Shown here piece by piece: positions 11,179-21,869 of a DNA stretch of 64,000 nucleotides. Positions within the stretch are counted from its first letter, which is position 1; every line of letters starts with the position of its first letter. The notes below the pieces were generated by a model. That model was not told where the DNA came from and ran no database searches. It was given only the letters and a program-made list of their open reading frames with translations. The DNA is taken from NCBI GenBank assembly GCA_000469685.2, contig LS997563.1:391869-455868 (forward strand). Reading direction: 5' to 3'. Source of the stretch: Haemonchus contortus. Lineage: Eukaryota > Nematoda > Chromadorea > Rhabditida > Trichostrongylidae. A program made the position numbers and the translations under genes.

Positions 11179-11960
11179 TTACCCACTTCTTCGCCTTCTC
11201 GAAATATCATGGGTTGATCACATTCATTGGTGACCGGCACTTGGAGGCTCTGTTTGTGAATTCGAAACACTCCAACTGTTATTCCACCCTTGCTTGGCCA
11301 GGCAATCCCTTCCTGTTGCTCCCCTTCGCACTCACAATGCGCATGGAGGATTGGCGACCCGTGCGGCGGTACATAGAGCCTCCTCAACACAGTCACACCT
11401 CTCGCATCCTCTGTATTATCATCTCCTATCTCGGATCTTATGACCAGCTGTACCCCTAATCGATCCAACGCATTCATTCCTAAGAGGATATCCTTATCAT
11501 TTGTGTCTGCAATATGGAAGGCTACGATAGCAGTGTTACCTCCTTCTAGGTACACTTGCATCTTAATAGCTCCCAGGAATTTCATACGATTGCATGATCC
11601 ATCGTACACCGGCACCAACGATTCCTCTGGCAACACTTCTAACTTTTCCATATCAAACGCTTCTTTTTGAGCGCGTGCCAGCAGTCTCACAGGTAGAATA
11701 CTTACCATAGACCCTGTGTCCAGTATTGCTGGAACCCGCATATCCATCAAATGAGCCCACGCTGGCACCATGTCTCCTACCAGTGGCATCTCTGACGGCT
11801 CAGCCGCTCTCACACCTAGGCTTCGCGCTCTGTCAACTATTTGAGCCACATCTGTACTTCTTCTTTGTCCGTTTTCCGGAGGTTTGCTAGCAATTTGTTT
11901 CACCACGGTTTCCCTCAGGGGACAGTCCTTGCCAATGTGCCCAAATCTGCAGCAGTTGTA
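11136..11960 (-). pseudogene. Gypsy nucleocapsid zinc knuckle and aspartic protease
   Basis: The segment 11911-11960 encodes a single CCHC knuckle (CYNCCRFGHIGKDC) that binds element RNA. Downstream, 11136-11906 encodes the polyprotein-cleaving aspartic protease. Its active site is PAILDTGSMVSILP near 11735, and the C-terminal hydrophobic motif is DILLGMNALDRLGVQL near 11470. The frame ends at 11136 in a stop that overlaps by about 43 nt the start of the RT fragment in another frame, so a frameshift separates protease from RT. Whether the frameshift is programmed or a mutation cannot be told from one copy. Confidence 0.82.
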
Positions 11961-12121
11961 ACACCTCTTTTGCTCCTTACTTCCTTTCTCTTCTCGTCTG
12001 CTTTCAGTGGTCCTACCGGTGTTTAGATTTGGGATTTCTCTTGGGGGACGTTGGCATCCCGCTTCACCGTATCTGCGGTCTTTGGCCGTCCCACCTCGTG
12101 TCTGGCCTCAGAATTGACTAG

Positions 12122-12170
12122 CTTATCACTATCTGTCTTTGAAGGCCCTTCAAAGACAGATAGTGATAAG
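12122..12170. repeat. Perfect palindrome with 24-bp arms
   Basis: The left arm starts CTTATCACTATCTGTC and the right arm is its exact reverse complement, ending GATAGTGATAAG, with one C in the centre. It sits in the gypsy element between gag and the nucleocapsid knuckle. It could be a fold-back replication error or an assembly artefact. Confidence 0.9.
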
Positions 12171-12179
12171 GTAGGTAGG

Positions 12180-13396
12180 TGGCGGCTCTTTGCTTCCAAC
12201 TCCCTTTATCATACTTTCGCCCTCCTTCAATCGGCCACATCAGTTTGGATTGTTAAATACTTAGAAACAACTCCTTCACTGCGTTATAGGCCTTCCTGGA
12301 CTCCACCCTATGAAGTGTACTCAGCAGGTGAATATGCTCCGGCCACTCCTTCAAGTTGTCTAGCAGGATCTGGGCATACTCCATAGACCTATCACTCTGC
12401 AGGAGGGGTTAGCCTGGCGCTCCAACTTCTCTAACACCACGCAGAACTCCGACACGCTTTGACCCGCTCTACGCCTCAGGTTCCTCAGCTCTGTCAACGC
12501 CCGAAGTCGTCCCGCTGTAGAGTCGTTGGCCAATAACTTCCTCAACTCCTCCACCACGGCATCGAACCCTTGCCGCTTCACTTCGCTTGGCAAACTCAAA
12601 AAGACACTTATTGTCCTACCATCCAAATGGTCATCACCTAGGATATCAATTAGAACTTGCTCATCAATAATGACCGTCCTATACTTCCTTTCGAATCTTC
12701 GTATGAACTCATCAAAATTTTCCGACCCTAGTCCCCTTGAGTAACCCAGGACCTATGCACGCATTCGCCTGCATCAAAACCATAAACGTTGAAGCTTCCT
12801 GACCTGGTGTGCTGACTGCTTGTCCTTCCAATTTCTCCGAACGCTGCCTCCAGGGTAGACCGTAAGGCGCTCCAGTCTGGCTTGCCGACATCATCGAGTT
12901 CCTTCTCATCTTAAATTCTGTCTCTATATCCCCCAATCTCTTGGTACGGGATTGTCTTTCCAATTCACCTGTGTTAGTGTCCGTGTTCATTTGATCATCT
13001 TCCTTTGACGGGCTTCGGTGTGATTGCTGACGCACGGTGCGTTGTACCTCTCCCAGCACATTTCGAACCTCCCGACCGTTAGTCTGAAACATGTCGCATA
13101 TATCAGCAATCAACTCGCCATCTCGTTCTGTGGTATCAAAATACTGTTGTGTCAATACCTTTAGTGCGTAGGGTTCTGAACAGTTCTCGCCCAAACTGCT
13201 TATATCCCACTACGCTAGCATTCACGTCTTCCAGCATTTTGCCTATGCCACTGGCTTCACCTTCCAGTACTTGGAACAACTTAGTTCTGTATTTCCCCGC
13301 TATACGCGCCTCTTCCAATTCTTCCCCTACTCTAATGGGTATCTGCCTAATCCTCACTAAAACTCTTTCTGGCTCTTCACCAACTTCAACTACTGA
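12180..13396 (-). pseudogene. Gypsy gag, fragmented
   Basis: Three minus-strand frames (13136-13357, 12712-13194 and 12360-12626) lie in sequence and overlap or abut in different frames, as expected for a gag broken by indels. The last contains FLSLPSEVKRQGFDAVVEEL and LRRRAGQSVSEFCVVLEKLE, which fit the capsid-like retrotransposon gag domain by pattern. The first frame is open directly into the shortened 5' LTR with no leader or primer-binding site, so the 5' end of gag is probably deleted. A 24-bp-arm palindrome at 12122-12170 lies between gag and the zinc knuckle. Confidence 0.65.
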
Positions 13397-13669
13397 ACCG
13401 GACTGTATTAATTCATTTATTGCAAAAAAACGAATTTATAACAAACAAGCGAAATTCGATAAAGACAAAAACAATCTGCAACACTGAAAACAAACAAAAT
13501 AAATGAATTACTGCGAAGAAGAGGGGGAACGGCAGAGGAGGGACATGGGCGGGGGCACGGTCACTCGAAAAAACTCAGAGCACAACTCCATCTCTTGCCC
13601 GCCTTTTATGTTGTCTGTTTCCCGCCCAACGCCCTCTTCCTAGTGCAGATCACTGACTGCTTACTGACA
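13397..13669 (-). repeat. 5' LTR of the gypsy element, shortened
   Basis: 273 bp that match 7035-7313 with a few substitutions and small indels. The part equivalent to 6972-7034, the primer-binding site and probably the start of gag are missing, giving a direct joint from LTR sequence to gag-like coding sequence near 13397. Confidence 0.8.
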
Positions 13670-13805
13670 GAAGAGAAAAAACGAATGCCGTTCACTGCTT
13701 TCGCTGGCACGCTCTACTACACACCTTTTTCTGAATAAAGGGTGTTCAGCGTGGAAGGAATGTTGAGATTCCAGAGAATACGTATATTTCGCACTACGGG
13801 TGCTG

Positions 13806-14189
13806 GGGTCCGGGAACATCTCTCCGAAGACGGCGTCGCGCGCCACACCCGCCGCCTATCGCAGGATTGCGATGGAAGATTGGAGCGCGCAATTTGCGAG
13901 GAAGGGAGTCCTTTAATTATTTGAATTGGCTGGCCGCTCCCTTCAACTCCAATGCGGTATTGATCGTCGCTAATATAGGAGGAGTCATTCTAATTAAACA
14001 AGTTTAATACATGAATACAAGAAAAAGAAAGATAAAAAACGATCAAAACCAATAAAAATGAAAGGCAACCAACGAAAAATATTGCGTCATATCGATTGGC
14101 GGGGGGCGGGGTGAGTACGGTAATTGCAGCAACATTTGCCGCATGCCGCAAGGGAGAATGCCGCAATCGGGGAGAAGTTCCGTTACCCC
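13806..14189. mobile_element. MITE with 8-bp target duplication (hAT-like)
   Basis: 384 bp inserted in the 1.2-kb element. The flanks are GGGTGCTG (13798-13805) and GGGCGCTG (14190-14197). The unsplit second copy reads GAGTGCTG once at this place. The imperfect inverted ends share GGAAC and TCTC.CCGA (about 18 of 23 matching). An 8-bp duplication is characteristic of hAT elements, though P and Merlin also give 8-9 bp. No transposase is present. Confidence 0.75.
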
Positions 14190-14819
14190 GGGCGCTGAAA
14201 CCGCTGAGAGGAGTCAGATCGTCTCTCGTAGCCATTTTCGCTGTTTCATGATGGTTTGAGTTAAAACCTCTACCATTAGGACGATATCGCAAATTTTGGT
14301 CGAGAAAAGTACAAAATTCAAACCTCTTTAACCCCTTCCGAACCTCCTTAAGAAGGGCTTCTCTGAAAGGATGCAGCTGAGGGTCGAAGATTTTTTTAGA
14401 TAACTATTTGGAAACCACGACGCACTGGCTAACGAATGGGACAAGATCAAGACTGGTGCCGAGAAAACGCTGGCGCTCTATCCCAGCTCCCAATCTTCCA
14501 ACGACTTTTGCGGACCACAATGTGATGAGTCAGTCCATACTGGGGAGGAAAGCCTGCGCTTCAAAACGCTTTGTTGCTGTTCCCGAGAATCACTGAAAAG
14601 AGCCCGGGCTGGAGTTTCTCAAGAAACTATGCGTGCCACAGTCGATGCGTAGCCGAAGCGTCTTCGAGCTATAAATAGTACAGGAGAATTATATAAGATG
14701 ACACGTCCATCGTTTATCGTATTCGTTTTGTAGGTGCCATGCATAGTAAATAACTCACATAAAGTCACCATGCATAAATATGGACTGCGCTTTCTCTAGC
14801 TCAATTCTTTTTTTACCAT

Positions 14820-15192
14820 ATTTATGGCCGGTCCTGTAATTTCCAATGCGCGAGTGAGAGCGTCCGAGCTGACGTGGGTAAGTCTAGTTGAGTGTCCAGC
14901 TCAATGAAGAACCCTGATTTGTGCTTGTTCTTCTTCAGAAAGAAGCTTTCCACGGACGGGCTCGAAGACAGAACGGTTATTTTTGAAACAACCGGAAACG
15001 CTTCGGGATTTTTGCGCCAAAGTCGGAACTAACACGGGTGTCCACATACATTTGTTACGAAGAAGACTTTCCCCTCGAATCAAAGCAAAGTAAGAGCTAC
15101 TCGACAGCGAAAGTTTTATTGCTAAAAATCGGTGGCAAGCCCAGTGAACCAAAACAATGAGGTGTTCACATACTTTTATTACGTGCTGTATA
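14820..15192 (-). pseudogene. Tc1-like element 5' end and helix-turn-helix fragment
   Basis: Reading leftward from 15192 there is a Tc1-like terminus (CAGCACGTAATAAAAGTATG, then TGAACACC). Next comes a coding remnant with LLSEEEQAQIRVLH and, after a stop and frame change, LGRSHSRIGNYR. This pattern is the DNA-binding helix-turn-helix of Tc1 transposases. The fragment ends at the right edge of the 1.2-kb element, so it may have been cut by that insertion. The remainder of the gene is not clearly found. Confidence 0.4.
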
Positions 15193-15579
15193 ATTATATA
15201 ATATCATCTATCATCATAACGCATCTGATATGATGGTTTATGAGTATTAAGTGATACTCCCAATTTGAACGATCTGCTGGAGCTTTGTGGATTCTGGTAT
15301 TGGCACTGACAGATGATCGTGAGATCGTTCAAATCCTACCCTCCCCTATTTCCCAGGGGCTAAATTGACCTGCATCCACTGAGGCGAGTTAAGGTTTCAT
15401 AAGTTGATTGGATATTGAAGAACTGATCGATACAAACGGCAAAACGAAACGGTTCCTACTTTATATTACTTTCCCGCCGAGCTAGCGTGACATTTCACTA
15501 CTGCAGTCTTTAATCGGATGATCAACCAGCAAATAGAAAAGAAATAATCCAAGTTCTGCAAGAATTCTCTGGTCGGGTA
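15193..15579. other. No recognised gene
   Basis: AT-rich sequence between the Tc1-like terminus and the next repeat. I see no coding frame or repeat family. Confidence 0.4.
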
Positions 15580-16460
15580 TCTCCTTTCTATACTACTTAC
15601 GTGCATATATACATATGTATGTGTGTTTGTTGGGTGTTTGTGTGTGTGTCTTTGTCGGGCTGGAAATTCATAAGTCTTGTCTCACAAGGCCCAGAGCATT
15701 CAAACTGGGTAGGAGCACAAGCGACAGATGGGAACACTATGGTAGGTGGCAGGGCCGGACTCCGCCCACAGGAGGCGGTTTGAACTTGCCATCTCCCATA
15801 AATTCCCATCCTGTCGCCTGTGTTCCTACCAATGAATGCGCGAGCGGATGTTCTCAACTACAGTTTCCATGGACCTGGAGTGATCGAATTCTGCAGAAGC
15901 GCAGGCGACATTGATCAGCGGTACTACTAGGCTCCGCCCAAAGTGAGGGCATGCGTGAAAACTGGCAATTTTGACTGAGGGCATTCAAATTCGTTAGGTT
16001 TACAGGCGCAGAATGGGAACACTGAAGATAGGTGGCAGGCTGGCTCCGCCCACAGGGCGTGGTTTACACGAAATAATTGTTTGAGCGGAATTTTACAACT
16101 CCTTTTCCCGTGGACCTAGAGCGTTCAGATTTTGCAGGAGCGCAAGCGGCGGGATGGGGACACTGGTGGTAAGTGCTAGGATTGGATTAAGCTCACAGTG
16201 GACGGAAAGTAAGCGAAAATTTTTATTTGGAATGAGAGTCTTAAAATTTGGTAGAGGATTGAGCGGAAAGATGGTAATGCTGACGTGTGGTGGCGCGACA
16301 TCGTATCGTCTTTAAAGGGCGGGGCGGGCGAGAAAATTATTACTTTGGACGTGGAGCGTTCAAATTTGGCATGAGTACAGGCGGCAGGCTGAAGCTCTCG
16401 TTAACATTTCTTTTAGAGCTTTTCATTATTCGCTTTATTAATATTTATATAAGTATGCAT
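15580..16460 (+). mobile_element. Helitron-like family A copy: 5' end plus degenerate 130-145-bp units
   Basis: Starts with TC after an A (TCTCCTTTCTATACTAC), followed by a TG-rich run and then units containing CATAAGTCTTGTCTC, GCCCAGAGCATTCAAA, a GGGAACACTATGG block and CTCCGCCCACAGG. Later units carry GTTCAGATTTTGCAGGAG and GTTCAAATTTGGCATGAG. The units are too diverged for exact borders. No 3' hairpin is seen; the copy may be cut off near the Tc1 element at 16470. Confidence 0.6.
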
Positions 16461-16469
16461 AGGTATATA

Positions 16470-18079
16470 CAGTACGCTTCATAATTATAAGGTCACCCTC
16501 GATTTTGGCGATTTTGGCGAGAGCAGCCGGAATGGACTTTTTTGGCAAACACTGGAAGATTCCTCATCACAATGTACCTCCGTATTCAAATTTTGGCCGC
16601 AATATCCTTCACCTCAAATTTTTTATGAATTTTTTAAAGATAGTATCGGCTTTTGCACCGTTTCATAATTATAAGGTCACCCTGAGAAAGTAAATGATTT
16701 GATTGTAAATGATTAAAGTTGATGGCATGTACAACAGTATGTACAACACTTAATAATCTACAGCTCCTCTTTGTTTAGGAGCAACATCAAAGAGCCTGTG
16801 TGGTATACTAGAAACTGGGTTTCGAGGATGTTCCTCATCGACTGCTCTCCATGCTTCGATAACTGCCCGCTTCAGCTCTTCTATGCCCTGAATCTGACGG
16901 TTATTTGCATAAACCTGTCTGACGATTATGCCCCAGATATGATCCATCGGATTGAGATCGGGACTGCAGGCCGGCCATGGCAGGACGCTTATTTATTGGC
17001 ATTGCAGCCACTCATCCGTTGCACGGCTCACATGAATGGAGGCGTCGTCTTTTTGGAAGACAGTTGAGGTGACGGCGATGTCAAAAAAATGTACTAGATG
17101 TTGGTCCAAGTCGTTCTGGTAATCCTTGAAATCCATACTGCAGCTCACGACAGGTAGATCCAACACGACACCATTACAGAATGCACCCCTTACCGTAGAC
17201 CTCCTCCACCGAAATTGCCACGGCTGAATTAGATTGGTTTCTTCCCCAAGTCGCGCCAGTATCGCTTGTTTCCGTTGGGACCGTCCAGATTGAACTTCTT
17301 TTCATCCGAAAAGACGACCTGAATGGAAATTATTCAGCTCTATGGTGAGGTTTTGATGCAGATCTACCTTTGCCCAATCTCTCCCTAGGTTCATCTTTGC
17401 AAATCCGAGTCGAGCCTCTCTGTGGCGATCGGTGATTCGTGGCACCTACTCCATTACTTGCCTTTTAATGTTCTCGCATCTTCGCAGTGCTCTACAGACT
17501 GTATTTTTCGAATAGAGAGGTTTAATTCCGGTCAGATCTGGTTCAAGGAAGACGTACTGTTGGAAACAGTTTTCAGAATCTTCCGCTCGTCACGGGCAGT
17601 AACCTTCCATGGGTGTCCACAGTCGGTATCATATCTAAGGACATCAGAGCTCTCCAGAAATCTTTGAATGGACCAAAGGAATCTCCCTATTTGCCTGGAG
17701 ATGACCCGAGTACTGAGCCTACCTTCATGATGAGCCTTCTCATCAGGGGAAAGCAGATGATCACGAGTCATGTTGACAGTCAGGTTTAGAAATGCATTTG
17801 CTACACGTGCTTACCTTTAAAAGTATCTTCAAACGCCTAATTTCCTCTCCTTCATGAAGAATTGTTTACTTTCTCAGGGTGACGGTGATAGTTATGAAAC
17901 GGTGCAGAAACCGATAACTGTTCTAAATAAGTTCAGAAAAGTGCAGCTGTGGCTAAAAAAGGGATATCTAGGTTATTCGTGCTAGGGAATCTGTTCATGA
18001 TGCTAGAAAAAATCTTTAATGATTGCTTTTTTTGAAAGTGCCAAATTTGAGGGTGACCTTATACTTATGAAACACACTG
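16470..18079 (-). mobile_element. Tc1-like element with IR/DR ends, copy 1
   Basis: 1,610 bp, CAGT..ACTG ends and TA on both sides (16468-16469, 18080-18081). Each end holds two copies of a CATAATTATAAGGTCACCCT motif: outer copies near 16480 and 18055, inner copies near 16665 and 17880. This inverted-repeat/direct-repeat arrangement is the one known from Sleeping Beauty-type Tc1 elements. A second copy in the opposite orientation lies at 38127-39714. Confidence 0.92.
16750..17771 (-). pseudogene. Tc1-like DD34E transposase, broken
   Basis: Starts at the ATG at 17769-17771 (MTRDHLLSPDEKAHHEG) and ends at GAVDY near 16750. The first 79 codons, open, cover the N-terminal helix-turn-helix and the start of the second DNA-binding part (TARDERKILKTVSNSTSSLNQI). 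The C-terminus is readable as DHIWGIIVRQVYANNRQ and SSIPHRLFDVAPKQ, which is the part after the catalytic glutamate in Tc1 proteins. The middle is spread over other frames. It shares most residues with the copy at 38431-39476, which helps confirm the gene limits. Inactive. Confidence 0.85.
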
Positions 18080-18936
18080 TATATGACCTTAACGGCACGT
18101 CTGTATGTCCACACGACTAACAGTGGGCCCCCAGTGTCAGAGCCTGGCAGGATACACGTGGATTGAAATGCCAAAAAAGTAATAAAAATGGGCCTCATTC
18201 AACGAACCTGAGGGGGCCTCCAATACGGCAGTGTTGGGTAGGACCGCTCGGAAAACGCTGCCAAGATTTCAAGGCCATCATAGGCTGCTTGAAAAGAGGA
18301 GAACTAACTGTAAGATGCCGATGTACTTTCAATGCACGGACGCTTGCATCGGAAGCATGCATCGAAGATCTAATGATGCTAGTCAGGGTAATCAAGTACG
18401 ACGTTATCGGGCTGACCGAAAAGACGAAAAGAAGAGTCACTGCCTGTTGCTCGCCATTTTCGAAACAGAATCCGAACTGTTTCTTGGAGCATGCGACAGC
18501 AGAAGCGTCGGCTGTGTAGGTGCTCTCGTTAACACGCACTTGGCCATAAACGTCGATTCGTACAAAAGCTTGCCAACCCGTTTTGAACGTTTGCGATTAA
18601 GAAGATGTGGCTAACCCAGCTTTAACAATCTTAATTGTCTATGCACCAACATCGAGCTACGAAAAAGAAAAGAGCAGGAAGCTTCCATAATCATCTGGAG
18701 AGACTTTACAGAGAGGACCATACCTTCTTGAGGACCATCATCCTTGATTTCAACGCCACACGATTGTCCCCAGAAGAACGGCTGAGGAGCTCCACATCGC
18801 AACTCACGGAATGGAGTGGAATGAGAAGGGCGAAAGACTGAACTTGTTTATCATGTCGACCCATACTATCCATGATAACTCGCAGTTTCAGGAGCCGTTT
18901 CATTTGCGATGGACATGGGAGTCACCTGGTGGGTAG

Positions 18937-19478
18937 TTAACACGTTGACGACGAGACCGTTTGAAGGCGCTGACTAATCGTCGGTTACCATTGGCGGACC
19001 TCGTCCCACGGGACAGTCACCTATTGAATTTGATGTATTCATGAGAGTTAAGATTCTATTTGTGTGAAACAAGTAAAGACCCCTGGAAACAAAAGAAAAA
19101 CTTGTATCCTGTCAAGATCTGGGTGAATTCTCCAAAATCATGGGCTTTGTAGACCATCTCGGTGTATGAGGCTTTAAATCGTGAACATTTATAGAAAGCA
19201 CTATTTGAACGTTTGGCGGGCACAAGATTAGGGGTAAGGCGCCAGTTGTTGGAAGGAGTTCAAATTTTAATTGTTGTCTGATATGATGTATGACTCCTGA
19301 CTCGATGCTTAATATTTCCAGAAAAACCTTAGATTTAGATGGATCATGGGTCGACGCTGAAATTAGTGAGTAAATAAGTGAATTTAAAATATGAAACAAA
19401 AAAACCTGAGAATTTCTTCATTTGGCTGACTACAGTACTGTCGGTCACCATTGACCGGCATTGTCGTCAACGTGTTAA
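18937..19478. mobile_element. MITE inserted in the RTE endonuclease region
   Basis: About 540 bp with ends TTAACACGTTGACGAC and its reverse complement. Removing it leaves one TTAA and rejoins the RTE coding pattern (a GG codon pair before, NEIYHI after), so the position is supported by the interrupted host sequence. Target TTAA, TTA or TAA cannot be told apart. Confidence 0.85.
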
Positions 19479-19785
19479 GTAATGAAATATATCACATCAA
19501 CTTCAATCGGAAGTTCTACCTGATTGACGTCGCTGTTGCTCTGAAGTTCTACACGGTATCGGTCGATTGTCTCCTCTGCGTTAGATTCTGTTTTTCAGTG
19601 CGTAGAGAGAGCACTGCGAAGTTTGGGGAACAAAGATCAATGATCCTCATCAAGTGGAACCTCTTCTGCAAGTTTCTGGGAATATCCCGTTATCGACGGA
19701 ATCGATGGAGAATACAGCCAGCTTGCCGAAGATCATATAGTGCTAGGAAAGCAGCGAGTCTACTGGTAGCCAAAGGACGTCTCTC

Positions 19786-20289
19786 TTAAAGGCGCAGTTC
19801 ACGATAGAAATGGTCTCGGAGATTCCCCCGCAAGATAAGTTCGAGGCTCCAATACCACATACCATATCTGACACTACTAGGTCGGAAAACGGCCTCGTTA
19901 GGGAATATAAATGCTCAAAGATTGGCCCGTGTGCATCCTCGGACGAGCTTCACCGGCATTATAAAGGCTGCATCGATCACAAGGAAACCCATGTAGAAAG
20001 TTCGAACAACTTTTCATGACCCATAGCGATAGTGAAAGTCAGCTCTGTACAGTCTTGGCCTGATGTATTCAGCTCTCTACGCAATAACAACGCCGAAAAT
20101 CTCGTCCGAATACACTTTCCATGTCATAGCAATCTCGTCCAACCTGTTTTCACTACTTTTGAGCAGCCATATTTTGCTCGAAATCGGGTATTCTCTCGCT
20201 TTCTTCACTACAGCTGAACTGTTCCCAATCTATATTCCACTTTTCGAATAAAAACAGGTACCTCAAAATTATCGTGAACAGCGCGTTTG
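19786..20289. mobile_element. MITE of the TTAAAGGC family in the RTE
   Basis: The left end TTAAAGGCGCAGTTCACG closely matches the ends of the MITE at 27058-27769 (one difference), as does the next GGTCTCGGAGATT block. The right end is diverged (CGTGAACAGCGCGTTTGAG). RTE coding sequence resumes just after it with ELIRQRE. Confidence 0.7.
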
Positions 20290-21869
20290 AGTTGATTCGG
20301 CAGCGTGAAATCGCGCGATTCACGAGCAATCATCAACAAAGACCGAACTTGCGAAACAATGCAGAGAAGCGTTGAAGGGAAGAAAAGATAAGAAAAAGAA
20401 AAAATAGCAGTAATTTGCTGAAGTCCCTGATATGGGGAAAAACATTTGCGAAGCCCTGTAGAACTTACAAGACCAAAATAACTTTTTTTCCTCGTACAAA
20501 TCGAACATTTACTGCACCTCGAAGGGGGCAATGAAGGAGGTCATATACGACTTCTACTCGGATCTCTTCGGCAGCCACGTCTACCTGTCTACTCGGATCC
20601 CTTCGGCAGCCACGTCTACCTGGTCTACCTACCGTCTTGGCAAGTCTGCTATGTCGCTCCTCCAGTTCTCCCTTACAAAATTCTACATGCCTTCGCGAAG
20701 AATTGTACGGCGCTCAGTCCCATAGGATCAAGCCAAAACATCTAACTCCACCCGTTGTTATCGGAACTCCGGCTATCTGTCGGAATGTAAAGTGCCCACT
20801 TCATAGAATACTAGCAGGACTGTGTTGCTCTATAAGGAGGAAGATGCAGATGGTATTGGCAATTATCGCCCAATCTGCCTGCTGACGTGATCTACAAGCT
20901 ATTCGCACGCGTCATCCTCAACAGATTTGACCGTGCAGCCGTGCGAGCAAACGGGATTTCGGAGAGGGTTCAGTGCGATCGATGATATTCACACCGTGAC
21001 AAGACTCACTGAAAAATCGCGGGAGTACAAAATGCCGTTGTCTTACGTTCATCGATTTGAAGAAAGCCTTCGATACCGTCGAGACAGAAGCGGTTATCGA
21101 AACCTTGGGCAACCAGAGTTCCTCCTTAATATATAAGAATGCTTCGTGACTACGTGAAGGGAACTTCACAAATAGGATTTCATCATTCTAAAACGAAATC
21201 ATTGCCGGTGAGAAGCAAGGGTTTTGCCAGGAATATACCATCTTTACCAACCTTTCAGAACTCAGGTGTCGAAAACATCACGCGTCTTCAGAAATCGGGT
21301 GACTTCTGGGTAAAGGTTGGCGGCCGCTTCTTCCATCATCTCCGCTTCGTATTGGACACTGTGCTTCATATCCAACATCAAGCGATCGGAGCGGATGCTG
21401 GTTGAGGTTGGCAGCGCGTGTTGGAAAGTTGCTTCAGAACTGAGAGGGAGGCGTGAGTACCATTTAAGAATACCGAGGATTTTCTGAAGAAAGCAAAGAA
21501 CATCCTGCTTCGCGCTCACCTTCTCAACACTGCAATCCCTATTGCTTTGACGCACGCATCGTAGACTTAGACTCCACGGAAGCAGGATGAGCATGCAGTA
21601 AGCTTCACTCAGCGCTGTGGAAAAGACGATGCCCGAAATTTCTTTCACCACGCAAGTACAAACGAGAATGCGGAATTCCGAGCCCTGTCAACAAACGAAG
21701 ATCAGGGACGCCGTCGCATGTGCTGAGGAATCGAAAGTCATTCGAACCTGACACGTTGCAATGATGATTGTTAGACTAGGACTGGTTAAACGAGCATCAG
21801 GACTGCCACCAGTGCGATGACGACAGACTACTTCCAAAAGCTCTGACCTATGAATCACTTATTGTTCAT

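Larger units (their letters stand above)
6972..13669 (-). mobile_element. Ty3/gypsy LTR retrotransposon, defective
   Basis: 6,698 bp, inserted in the 1.2-kb element with a 4-bp duplication GAAG at 6968-6971 and 13670-13673. The unsplit second copy has one GGAC-like site there. The LTRs are TG..CA bounded. Order on the minus strand: gag, zinc knuckle, protease, reverse transcriptase, RNase H, integrase, then an extra frame. This pol order (RT-RNaseH-IN) defines Ty3/gypsy. Frameshifts and stops in gag, RT and integrase, plus a shortened 5' LTR, mean it is not autonomous. Confidence 0.93.
5241..14828. mobile_element. 1.2-kb DNA element copy 1, split by three nested insertions
   Basis: Homology to 51107-52358 (inverted) is visible in four blocks: 5241-5351, 6626-6971, 13670-13805 and 14190-14828. 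Between the blocks sit a mariner, a gypsy LTR element and a MITE, each with its own target-site duplication. Removing the insertions leaves about 1,218 bp. The ends look like terminal inverted repeats: GCCATAAAAATGGT on the left, and the reverse complement of the right end reads GCCATAAATATGGT. No transposase could be recognised in either copy, so the superfamily is not assigned. It may be a non-autonomous Tc1/mariner-type element. Confidence 0.8.
18160..21850 (+). pseudogene. RTE-type non-LTR retrotransposon, decayed, with two MITE insertions
   Basis: An RTE element encodes an AP-like endonuclease followed by reverse transcriptase. The endonuclease start is seen as CTFNARTLASEACIEDLMML and YDVIGLTEKTKRR (18310-18440), then GALVNTHLAINVDSYKSL. 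The end of the endonuclease domain is at 19485-19700 (NEIYHINFNRKFYLIDVAVA, LKFYTVSVD). RT fragments are DFYSDLFGSH (20548), IGNYRPICLL (20853), QTGFRRGFSAIDDIHTVT (20945) and HHLRFVLDTVL (21340), where the FADD catalytic box has become FVLD. The C-terminal KIRDAVACAEESKVIR is at 21700. Many stops and frameshifts are present. A direct 35-bp tandem duplication lies at 20554-20623. Confidence 0.82.
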
